From Zingiber officinale (Eukaryota; Streptophyta; Magnoliopsida; Zingiberales; Zingiberaceae), in assembly GCF_018446385.1 (NCBI RefSeq), contig NC_055987.1, forward strand, positions 10,067,705-10,131,704: DNA of 64,000 nt. Direction: 5' to 3'. Each line of letters begins with the position of its first letter. The stretch's first letter is position 1. Below are positions 12,780-21,912 of this stretch, piece by piece. A program made the translations under genes and the position numbers. The notes beneath the pieces were generated by a model. It was not told the DNA's origin. It saw only the letters and a program-made list of their open reading frames with translations, and ran no database searches.

Positions 12780-13230
12780 GTTAGCCGAACGGGGGAGATA
12801 GAATATCTGAAGGTGGTCCACCGAAGAACGCCGACTGTTCAACCCGGGAGGATAAATGCTCGTGAAGGATGCTCCCCGAACGGGAGATAGATGCTCGACC
12901 CGAGGATAGATGCCGCTAAGACTATTCGGTTCGACCCCAGGAGATAAAATCTGGAGCAGCCGATGCGAGACCAAAGATGACCACTGACCCCAAACGGGAG
13001 ATAGAATATGATGATGACACGATGCTCGACCCGGGAGATAGAATATTCGATATCGTACGAGACCAATGAAGACCACCTCGACCAGGAGATAACGGGAGAT
13101 AGAATATGAGGTGACAATTGCTCGACCCGAACGGAGGAGATAGAATATATGAGGTGACAATCGACTCAGAGGATAAATATCGGAGGACACTCGAATCCGA
13201 GGAGATAGAATATATGAGGTGACAATGGCT
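12780..13230. repeat. Element C tandem array 2
   Basis: About ten copies of a theme GGGAGATAGAATATGAGGTG with CTCGACCCG between copies. Spacing varies through small indels. Confidence 0.6.
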
Positions 13231-13239
13231 TTCGACGGT

Positions 13240-13690
13240 TCTTGAAGTTTTATAATCTTGATTCGACTCTAGAGTTTAACATTTAAGCTCGATGTGTCAG
13301 TTGGTCTTCAAGCCGGAGTATTTATGATCAGTTCGACTCTGAGTTTAACATCGCCGCCGGATGGTGGGGTTTTTATAGTCGCCGGTTCGAGCTCAAGGAG
13401 TTTCAAGCCGAGGTCTTGTAGGGGTTTTATAGTCCCGGTTCGACTCTAGAGTTTAAATCGCGGCCGGTCTTCGCCGGGGTTTTATAGTGGCCGATCTCGA
13501 CTCTAGAGTTTAACGTGTCGCCCGCTCGTCTTGAACCGGAGGTTTTTATAGTCGTCCGACTCTGGTTCTTGTCGCTCGACGGTCTTCAAGCCGGGGGTTT
13601 TTATAGTCGGTTCGACTCTAGTTTAGCGCCCGCTTCGAGTCTTCAAGCGGGGGTTTTATAGTCGCTTTGACTCTAGGATTTAACGTCACG
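13240..13690 (-). repeat. Element C tandem array 3 (shared with element A)
   Basis: Six to seven copies of a unit of about 60 bp with GGGTTTTTATAGTCG, GTTCGACTCTAGAGTTTAAC and CGGTCTTCAAGCCG. The reverse complement is the unit of the element A array at 4690-5200. Confidence 0.75.
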
Positions 13691-13734
13691 CCCAGGCGGT
13701 CACCGGTCGACTCCACACGCCGCCACTCGACCTT

Positions 13735-14500
13735 GTTCAACGCTGGCTCGTCTTGAACTCGGGTCTTCGACATCGAACCGGTGGCTCGGATATATCACCT
13801 TGACCCGATCGGCACGGTCGATATCGAGCCGGTGGCTCGATAATATACTTTGGCCGATCGGCGGGTTTCGACATCGAGCCGGTGGCTCGGATAATCAGCG
13901 CTGGCCGTCGACTCGGGTTTTCGACATCGGTGTGTGCATGATACCGCACCGATCGACACGGGTTCGACATGCAGCCGTGGCTCGGATAATATCGCTACGC
14001 CGTCGCACTGGGGTCTTCGACATCGGTAGCTTGGCTCGGATAATCTCTGGCCGATCGACTCGGTCTTCACAGAGCCGGTGTCTCGGATAATATACAAGCC
14101 GCGTCGGTATATTCGACATCGAGCCGGCTGGCTCGGATAATATCGTCCGGCCGATCAACACGGGGTCTTCGACATGGCCGGTGGCTTTAATAATATATGC
14201 CCGGCCGATCGACGAGTCTTGACATCGAGTCGGTGGCTCGGATAATATACGGTCGGTCGACACGGGACAGTCAGGAGGTGGCTCGAATAATCACGGCCGA
14301 TCGGCATGGCATCGAGCGGTGGCTCGGATAATATATCTGGGTCGATCGGCATGGGTCTTCGACATCGTCAGTCGGTGGCTCGGATAATATCGCGCCGGCG
14401 GCGGCAGGTCTTCACATCGGGGTCTTCGATAATATACCAGGCTCGGACGGCAATCTGTTTTCAACATCGAGCGTGGCTTGGTGGCTTGGATGCCGATACA
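13735..14500. repeat. Element C tandem array 4
   Basis: About 13 copies of a unit of about 55 bp: TCTTCGACATCGAGCCGGTG, then GCTCGGATAATAT, then GGCCGATCGGC. This is the most regular of the four arrays. Open frames on both strands here arise from the repeat period and are not genes. Confidence 0.75.
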
Positions 14501-14766
14501 TATATGGGTCATTTGATGGCATGGCGTGATGATGGAAACCCTAGATGCAAGACGGAGTCACTTGAGCCAGAAACTATGATAAATTCTATGACCAAAAGAG
14601 AATATAGCTAAAAACTAACCTACCGACGAAAGGATCTAACCGACTCCTGGAGTGAGGAGGATCGATATACTCGTCGGAACCCATCAAGGCCATGAGGATG
14701 GCGGAACTTTCGCGGAACCTCTCGTTCGAGCCCGCACAGGTGCGGATTCCTATTTGGCGCTTAATT
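14501..14766 (-). other. Element C leader and degenerate primer site
   Basis: Adjacent to the 5' LTR the minus strand reads AATTAAGCGCCAAATAGG, close to the AATTGGCGCCAAATGTGG of element D. The leader that follows has a short open frame without recognisable similarity. Confidence 0.5.
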
Positions 14767-16110
14767 TGATCCTGTCGAGAAGTTGAGAAGACGAACCTGT
14801 CGAAATGACGTGTCCAGAATGTTGACCGCATCTCCATGACCCTGATGGTGAGCTGTCTCCTGTGTTGACCAAGTCGTCTGAAATCCTCTAGTCAACAGCA
14901 CCTGTAGCCATCGACCGGGTCGCCCCGGTCTCTGGTACCCCAATGCTCGAGGTGGATCCCAATAATGCATAAGCAGTTGAATAAATGAATAGTAGAATAA
15001 TGACGTAAATGAGATATGAATACAGGGACGTACCCTGGCCCCGGGGGGCGCCCTCGGATGGATGGGTGAATTGATCACGGTGCTGATCTGGTAGTCGTGG
15101 CCCTGACGAGGAGATAAAGGTCCACCAGATGAGTAGCTGGCTCTGGCGACTCGAGCTCGAACGCGGTATGGATCCGCAAGACGACGCGCGATCCAACTGA
15201 GCACTCGGACGGGGGTCAAAATATAATAGTGGCATGAAGGTTGGACACTCTATCGGCTCGCAGGCCGGAATAGACAAATAGTATGATACCTGAGCACTTG
15301 AGCGGCAGCTGTCCGGAGGATGACGGTGGTTGTCGCCGGGGGGCGACACTCACCGGAGGCAATGCTGGTGGCCGTTGGAAACAGTAGCCGCCTAAGGCAG
15401 TGGCGACAGTAATCGCCGGAGGCGTCGAAGCTGGACGCCTGAAGAGGCGGCGGCGCTGGACACCAAAAGAGGAGGCGGCGCTAGATGCCAGAAGAGTCTG
15501 TGGTGGTCGCTATACACAACGGCGGTGGCCGCCGGACTCGGCTGCGGCAAAGGCTGCTGGACGTTGCGGCTGTGACCGCGAAAGGAGGCAGTGGTGGCTG
15601 CCGGCGGCAGAACCCACAACCGCTGGGGGCGGCGGTGGCGGCAGGAGGTACCGGCAACCGCTGGAAACGGCGGTAGCACTTTTGGAGGCGAAGGCGTAGC
15701 TGTTAGACGACGTCTCTAGCGGAGGAGGTTATGGGAAGAGAAGGAGACCGGAGGAGGGAGAGGGAGGTGGCAGCCTCCTCCCCTTAATGATGGCGCGACC
15801 ATCAGCACCGAGGAGCTCGCCGGAAGGTGTTCTCTCCCGGGCGGTGACTGCAGCTCCCCACGGAGCAGAGCGTGGAGTGAGTGAGAGAGAGATAGAGGGA
15901 GGGGTGGCTTGTCGGTGAGGAAGGAGAAGGCGGCATCGACGGTGTGGAGGAGGGGTGCTGGTATTGGCTTTCGCGCGATCCTGGCGGCGGAAAAAACCCC
16001 CTCTCGAACATGAACCTCCTCCTCCATCCTTAATGCCCTAACAGTCAAAGGACAAAAATGCCCCCTCCCCTCTCCTTAATTCCTCTCATGCCCTTAACAT
16101 CTCCGCATCA
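14767..16110 (-). repeat. Element C 5' LTR
   Basis: Partner of 10497-11895, with the same TGATCCTG and GCATCA ends on the plus strand. A 99-codon plus-strand frame (15400-15699) has a counterpart at 11179-11478 in the other LTR. The amino-acid text is low-complexity arginine and glycine, typical of GC-rich DNA rather than a gene. Confidence 0.88.
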
Positions 16111-16115
16111 CTCTG

Positions 16116-16306
16116 CTTCTTTTGCTCCGCTTTCCCATCGTTGGTGACTGAATTGAGCGTCGAAGGTCAACGTCGGGGAACTCCTCCTTGGCTCGGTACT
16201 AACGTTGTTGTGCTTGCAGGTCCATCGAGTTTGGAGTTCACGCGCGGTCAGCAGGAGCTAGCGCCACATCCCCAGCATCCATCGCCTCGACTTTTGGACA
16301 TGATCA
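16116..16306 (+). repeat. Element B 5' LTR, second part
   Basis: It matches the end of the 3' LTR (about 31495-31685). Shared words include GCTCCG, CTTTCCCAT and TTTGGAGTTCACGCG. It ends TGATCA at 16306, directly before the primer site. Confidence 0.85.
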
Positions 16307-16327
16307 AATTTGGCGCCGTCTGTGGGA
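16307..16327 (+). other. Element B primer-binding site
   Basis: AATTTGGCGCCGTCTGTGGG follows the LTR end. This TGGCGCCG-type site is common in plant gypsy elements. The cognate tRNA was not assigned here. Confidence 0.75.
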
Positions 16328-16382
16328 ATGCACCTGCCTCCGAGCCGAGAAGATGGAAGAGACTGGATGACTTCACACCGTG

Positions 16383-17480
16383 ATGCTCACTCAAGAGGAG
16401 CTCGACATACTCGTGCAAGCTCGAGCAGGAAAGATAGTCGAGCGGCAGCAGCAGAAGGCGATGGTCGATCGGCTGTCCCAGCAGGCAACGTTAGCATCGG
16501 GAGGCCAAGCGGCGCATGAGGACCGGCCGGAGCAACTCTCCATCTGGGGATAGAATAGAGGGCCGACCAGTACGCATGGGGAGGCACCACCAGCGTCGAT
16601 ACCTTTCCATTAGGCTCTGTTCCAAATGCCCTCGGAAATCGCTCAGGTGAATCAAGAGCGGAGATCCTCGTCTCCCGAACGGATTAACTGTCAGTTTTCC
16701 GAAGCAATACTACAGGACCCACTGTCAAGGCACTATGCTCCGGAGAGTACAACAGGTCGACTGATCTGGATGATCATTTGGGTAAGTTCGACAATGCGGC
16801 TACACTTCACCAATACACAGATGGGGTGAAGTGTCGGGTCTTCCCCACCACACTCTCCGGCTCGCCACAACGCTGGCTCAGGAGACTGCCGGACGGATCG
16901 ATATAAAGCTTCAAGGATTTCCCAACAGCCTTCCTACACCATTTCGCGAGTAGTAGATGCTACCAAAAACGAGCGTCAGTTTGTTTTCCTTGAAGCAAAG
17001 ACTAAGAGAGGCTCTCCGGGCATACATCCAACGCTTTAACTAGATAGCTATGGATATCCCTTCGGTTTCTTCTAAGACCATGATGAATGCATTCACTCAG
17101 AGGCTCGTCTAGGGAGATTTATTCCGGTCGCTCATCAGGAAGCCACCTCAAGACTACGACCACATGATCAAGAAAGCTAATGAGTACATAAATGTGGAAG
17201 AGACCCAGGTAGCGAGAAGGAAGGAGGCACCGGCTGAACCCTCGGTACCGACCGAGCAGCCACCAACCGCCGAGGGGACCAAGAGCCGAAGGAGTGCGGC
17301 CACATCAGGAGACAAGGGCGCATGTTGTGCAGCATGTGACCTCCAGTCGGTCGAAGGCGTCAAAAGGCAAGGTATGGACGCTTATGTTTTGTTCTTTCCA
17401 CCAATCGACATCACACAACACACGTGATTGTCGTGGCCTGACGCCGATCGCCAGACCGGCTCCTAGAGGATATCACCGCT
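16383..17480 (+). pseudogene. Element B gag (broken)
   Basis: The frame opens with MLTQEELDILVQARAG and hits a stop at about 16550. It then continues in shifting frames through a block reading GVKCRVFPTTLSGSPQRWL (about 16830-16880), the plant gypsy gag core. Element F has the same core (VVKCRVFLHTLSGSAQKW). Gag forms the virus-like particle that packages element RNA in the cytoplasm. Several stops and frame changes mean no full gag can be made. A later piece near 17160-17230 (KKANEYINVEE) matches the usual end of the gag core. Confidence 0.75.
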
Positions 17481-17849
17481 GATCTCCCTCTCCCGACCGA
17501 CGACATAGGCATCAATCTGTCGGGCGGCGGGAAGATGCAAGAAGATCACCCGAATGACAACAGCATCATCAACGAAGGAAGAATGTTGATCATCCCCTAG
17601 CCTTTCACGAGCAAAACGAGCCATCCGCTCGAGAGGAGGAAAACAGAAGTAATGCCGCTCGGGGATAAATAAACATCATCACCGGTGGACCATCTACCGG
17701 TGACTCTAATCGAGTCAGGAAGTTATACGCTCGACGACTAGAGATCCATGCAATAAGCTGCAGCCGAGAGGAGGCGAGCGGGCCTGAAATCACCTTTGCA
17801 CCCTGGGACCTAGAGGGTGTGGAAGTCCCTCACGATGACGCTCTCATCA

Positions 17850-18280
17850 TGTGAGCGGTAATCGCAAATTATACCATTCACCGAATTTTCGTTGACACAG
17901 GGAGCTCGGTGAACATAATTTTCAAGAAGGCTTTCGATCAGCTCCAGATCGATCGAGGCGAGCTACTGCCAATGACGACCCCACTGTATGGGCTCACGGG
18001 CAACGAGATTTTGCCGATCGGCCAAACCAAGTTAGCCATATCGCTCGGAGAGTAGCCGCTCAGGAGGACCAGGACCACAAACTTTATTATGGTAGACATC
18101 CTCTCAGCTTACAACGTCATCCTGGGCTGACCGACCCTCAATGAGTTCCGGGCAATAGTTTCAACCTACTGCCAAAAGATCAAATTTCCGGTAGACAACT
18201 GGGTCGGGGAAGTCAAAGGTGACCAATTAGCCGCCCAATGTTGCTATGTCAAGATGGTCAAGACCTAGGCCAAATCTGCT
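17850..18280 (+). pseudogene. Element B aspartic protease (broken)
   Basis: The active-site block IFVDTGSSVNIIFKKAFDQL (about 17885-17945) is the DTG/S motif of retroelement proteases. It is followed by PLYGLTGNEILPIG and a VILG motif. In-frame stops occur at about 18054, 18127 and 18267. The enzyme would cleave the gag-pol polyprotein. Confidence 0.75.
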
Positions 18281-18529
18281 CGAAAATCTCCCCAGCTAGA
18301 GGTAAGCGCCATCACTGAAAAACCACCTACCCTAGTCTATGAAGAAAAAGAGGAAGTCCAAATCCATCCCGGCCGAGCGCGAGGCAACAACTTTCATAGC
18401 GTCCGATCTAGAAGCCGAGCAGAAAGCGGAGCTGATCGCCTATCTCTAGTAAAACCATGATGTATTCGCGTGATTGACGCACGAGCTTCCTAGGATTTCC
18501 CTGAGCGTCGTGCAACACGAACTTCACAT

Positions 18530-19330
18530 CTGACTGGACACTCGACCGGTAAAGCAAAGAAAGAGAGACTTCAGCGCCGAACAAAACCTGATCATCTGGG
18601 CAGAAATAGAGAAGCTGCTAGAGGTCGATCACATACAGGAAGTTCAATTCCCGAGCTGGCTCGCAAATGTCGTGCTGGTCTCCAAGGCAGGCAACAAGTG
18701 GCGAGTTTGCATCGACTTCCGGGACCTCAACAAAGCATGCCTGAAGGACTTCAACCCAATACCTTAGATTGATCAGATGATAGACTTCACTACGGGGTGC
18801 GAGTTGATATGCATGCTGGACGCATATCAAGGATACCATCAAGTGCCGCTCGCCCGGGTAGACCAAGAAAAGGTCAGCTTCATTAAGGCCGACGCAAATC
18901 ATCAGACCAGAGCTTGTCATTCTTCAAGATACTGCGCCGAGCCACCAAATTTCAATGGGATGAGGAGTGCGACCGGACATTCGAAGAACTCAAGGTGTAC
19001 CTCAATTCTCTACCTATACTAGCTAAGCCACTTGTCGACGAGCCCCTCCGAATTTACCTGTCGTGGACCAAGCATGTGGTCGGCTCGGCCCTAGTTAAGC
19101 AGAACGGCGAGGAACAACCGGTGTATTTCCTAAGTCATATATTGAAAGACGCTAAGTCCTGCTACACCGATCTCGAGAAGTTGGCTTATGCGTTGGTACT
19201 CGCCGCTCGAAGGCTCCGCCCGTACTTCCTCGCTCACTCCATCATCGTGATGACCAATAGTCCCTTGGGGAGAGTGCTCCTCAATCTAGAGGCATCCGGA
19301 CGGCTGATCAAATGGACGACGGAATTTAGC
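18530..19330 (+). pseudogene. Element B reverse transcriptase and RNase H, catalytic core deleted
   Basis: The RT fingers and palm start are recognisable: FPSWLANVVLVSKAGNKWRV, IDFRDLNKACLK, and the motif-A aspartate in MLDAYQGYHQVPLA. The sequence then jumps at about 18890-18915 from SFIKAD straight to FFKILRRATKFQWDEECDRT, the connection before RNase H. The block that should hold the YVDD box is absent. The RNase H part follows (YLSWTKHVVGSALVKQNGEE ... LEKLAYALVLAARRLRPYF) and is open over 18914-19549. Without YVDD the enzyme cannot polymerise, so this copy cannot have moved by itself since the deletion. Confidence 0.82.
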
Positions 19331-19424
19331 GAGGTCGACATCCAATCCAGCCCCGAACGCCCATCAAAGCGCAGTCCTTGGCGGATTTCGTCACTGAGGT
19401 ACAAAATCCTGAGCCATAAGCTGT

Positions 19425-19991
19425 TTGGAGGGTATATGTGGATGGTTCGTCTACTCGGCAGGGGGGTGGGATCGGCGTATTACTCATCTCCCCTCAAGAA
19501 GAGCGGATTCAGCTATTCATTCGGCTGGACTACAAGGCAACAAAAATGAAGCCGAGTATGAGGTGCTAATAGCCGGCTTACAAGCCACCCGGCACGTCAG
19601 AGCCATCAAGGTCCTCATACACTTGGACTCCCAATTGGCCGCTCAGCAGCTGACCAGGACGTTCGAGATAAGTACCACCCGACTTAAGCTCTACGCCAAA
19701 GCCTTCGAGAAGCTGAAGGCCCACTTTCAGGAAGTCGGCATACAGAAGATCCCCCGGTCGGAGAACCAGGCTAGAGACGAGTTGGCCAAATTAGCCAACT
19801 CATTATCGTTGATCGTCATATCACAACCGATCGAGCAGGTATCTCTAGTGGCTCATATTGACCGGATGGAGGAGCTCATCTTCCCAAATGATTGGAGGAC
19901 AACTTTGATGGAATTTTTGAAGTCGGGAGCTACCTCGTCTGATCAGGAGGAGGCTCGCTTGCTTAGGAAAAGGCCGGATGATTTACCCTGA
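19425..19991 (+). CDS. Element B second RNase H-like domain (Tat-type)
   Basis: A 188-codon frame contains NEAEYEVLIAGLQATRHVRA, LIHLDSQLAAQQL and PRSENQARDELAKLANS. The E, the D of HLDSQ and the ARDELAKLA block are the signature of the additional plant-type RNase H that Tat elements carry between the retroviral-type RNase H and integrase. It would degrade RNA in RNA:DNA hybrids during element replication. The start of the domain lies just upstream in another frame (VDGSSTRQGGG, about 19437-19470), so a frameshift separates the first catalytic aspartate from the rest. It is element-borne, not a host gene. Confidence 0.75.
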   Translation: MEGICGWFVYSAGGWDRRITHLPSRRADSAIHSAGLQGNKNEAEYEVLIAGLQATRHVRAIKVLIHLDSQLAAQQLTRTFEISTTRLKLYAKAFEKLKAHFQEVGIQKIPRSENQARDELAKLANSLSLIVISQPIEQVSLVAHIDRMEELIFPNDWRTTLMEFLKSGATSSDQEEARLLRKRPDDLP

Positions 19992-20039
19992 TCGGGGATC
20001 AGCTCTACAAGAAGGCCTTCTCTAGGCCTCTACTTAAAA

Positions 20040-21082
20040 GCATTGGATCGGAGGACTCTGACTACATACTGTGGGAGGTACATCAAGGGTCCAGTGGAGG
20101 GAATCCGGGTGGCCGCTCATTAGTAAGGAAGATTCTACTAGCCGGATACTTCTGGCCAACCCTCTAGGAGGATGCCGCTCGGACGGTGGCTACCTGTTTG
20201 TCTTGCCAGAAATATCATAATCTCTTGCACCGATCGACTAAAGACATGAAGACATACACAGTCTCTTGCCCGTTCGACTAGTGGGACATGGACATTATTG
20301 GGTCATTCCTCATGGCAATAGGCCAGCGGAGGTTCCTGCTTGTCGCAGTGGATTACTTCTCCAAATGGGTCGAAGCTGAGCCGCTGGCAAGAATAACTGA
20401 ACAGATGGTCATGAAGTTTATTTGGCAACACATCATTTGCCGGTTCGGCATCCCGTGCTGGCTCGTCTCAGATAACGGAAGGCAATGCGCCGGTCAAAAA
20501 CTCAAAGAATGGTGCGGAGGATATGGCATCCAACAAGCTTTCACCTCCGTGGCCTATCCTCAGAGCAACGGGCATGTTGAAGTAGCCAATCGGGAGATTT
20601 TGCGAATCCTACGCTCACGGCTCGACCACGTTGGAGGAAGTTGGCTAGATGAACTCCCCAGCGTGCTGTGGGCGATCCGCATAACTCCCAAAGAAGGGAC
20701 CGGGGCAACTCCTTTCCACTTGGTATATGGCGGCGAAGCGGTTGTCCCCATCGAAGTCGGACTTAAATCTGATCGGATACAACACTACAACGAGGATAAC
20801 GCCGAGCAAAGGCTTTTGGGGCTAGACTTAGTGGACGAAGCGCGCGCAAAAGCTGCCATCCTGTTGATGGCATACCGGCCGAGGATGAAGCAAAGCTACA
20901 ATCGAAGGGTGATCCCAAGATCGTTCCAAGTCGACAACATGGTATGGAAGAAGGTGAAGTCGGTCAGCGATGCCACCAAGTTAGAGGCCTCGTGGTCGGG
21001 ACCCTTCAAGGTCGTGGAGAAACTCCGTTCGAGTGCCTACTACTTGGAGGATAAGGACGGACGACGACTGGAGCGGCCATAG
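20040..21082 (+). CDS. Element B integrase
   Basis: The catalytic core is open from 20288 to 21082 (264 codons). It begins MDIIGSFLMAIGQRRF, whose D is the first of the DDE triad. VDYFSKWVEAEPLA follows, then VSDNGRQ (second D) and NREILRILRSRL (the E). The C-terminal part (SWSGPFKVVEKLRSSAYYLE) is the usual strand-rich tail. Upstream, an HHCC zinc-binding piece (VATCLSCQKYHN, about 20187-20222) is in frame but is cut off by stops at about 20166 and 20280. This enzyme inserts element cDNA into chromosomes. It is the best-preserved coding block of B, yet lacks a usable start or upstream fusion. Confidence 0.85.
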
Positions 21083-21229
21083 AGCGCGAACTATCTCTAA
21101 CCTTACCGAGCCAGGTGAGAGGTGTGTTTTGTAACAGTTAATGTCTTTGCATCCCTGTACTTTTGCATACAGGGCAAGAGTAAAAAAATAAAGGGTTTCA
21201 AAGCTCTGTGCCGAGCGGCACAACAAATT

Positions 21230-21705
21230 GTCGAGCGGCAACGTTAAACGCGTATCCCCATCAACGGTCGAGCGGCGACCTTAAACCCATGACTTCGTCA
21301 AATCGTTGAGCGGCGACGTTAAAACGCGTGTCCCCATTAACGGTCGAGCGGCGACCTTAAACCCATGACTTCGTCAAATCGTCGAGCGGAGACGTTAAAA
21401 CGCGTGTCCCCATTGACGGTCGAGCAGCGACCATAAACCCATGACTTCGTCAAATCGTCGAACAACGACGTTAAACGCGTGTCTCCATCGACAGTCGAGC
21501 GGTGACCTTAAACCCATGACTTCATCAAATCGTCGAGAGACGACGTTAAACGCGTGTCTCCATTGACGGTTGAGCAGCGACCTTAAACCCATGACTTCGT
21601 CAAATCGTCGAGCGGCGACATTAAACGCATGTCTCCATCGACGGTCGAGTGGCGACCTTAAACCCATGACTTCATTAAATTGTCGAGCGGCAACGTTAAA
21701 ACTGA
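21230..21705 (+). repeat. Element B tandem array (about 75-bp unit)
   Basis: About six copies of a unit containing CGTTAAACGCGTGTCYCCAT, GACGGTCGAGCGGCGACC, TTAAACCCATGACTTCGTC and AAATCGTCGAGCGGCGA. Copies are more uniform than in the arrays of A, C and D. The array lies between the end of integrase (plus) and the end of the antisense gene (minus). Open frames over it on the minus strand follow the repeat period. Confidence 0.88.
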
Positions 21706-21912
21706 GGTAGCCGTAGAACGCCGCTCAGACAGGTGTCCTCAAACGCGTTGTCCGTTCGAGATAATGCACATAAATAGTTTAAGGAAAAGTATAAAAAAGA
21801 AAACTTCGTCGAATGGGCGAACATTCATTGCAAAAAAGGGGTGCACCGCCAAATGGGCGGGCATACATTCAAACTTCCAAAATCTTTTTTTTTACAGGAC
21901 AGACGCTCAGCC

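Larger units (their letters stand above)
10497..16110 (-). mobile_element. Element C: non-autonomous LTR element nested in B's 5' LTR
   Basis: Long terminal repeats of 1399 and 1344 bp (10497-11895 and 14767-16110) are flanked by the 5-bp duplication CTCTG (10492-10496 and 16111-16115). Orientation is minus. The polypurine tract lies next to the left LTR and shares CGACTAGACTT with the tracts of B and D, while the primer-site side abuts the right LTR. The 2.9-kb interior has no gag or pol and consists almost entirely of four different tandem arrays. The two LTRs are much more alike than those of B, so C is the younger insertion. Confidence 0.88.

Noticed and set aside
13737-14263. Overlapping frames of 77-122 codons on both strands
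   Set aside because: They follow the period of array 4 in element C and alternate frames with each indel.
12030-14500. Possible CRISPR-like arrays
   Set aside because: Units are contiguous and diverged, with no unique equal-length spacers. This is plant retrotransposon DNA.
21395-21667. 90-codon minus-strand frame with a repeated MGLRSPLDRRWRHAFNV text
   Set aside because: It is the translation of the 75-bp tandem array (unit length divisible by three in part), not a repeat protein.
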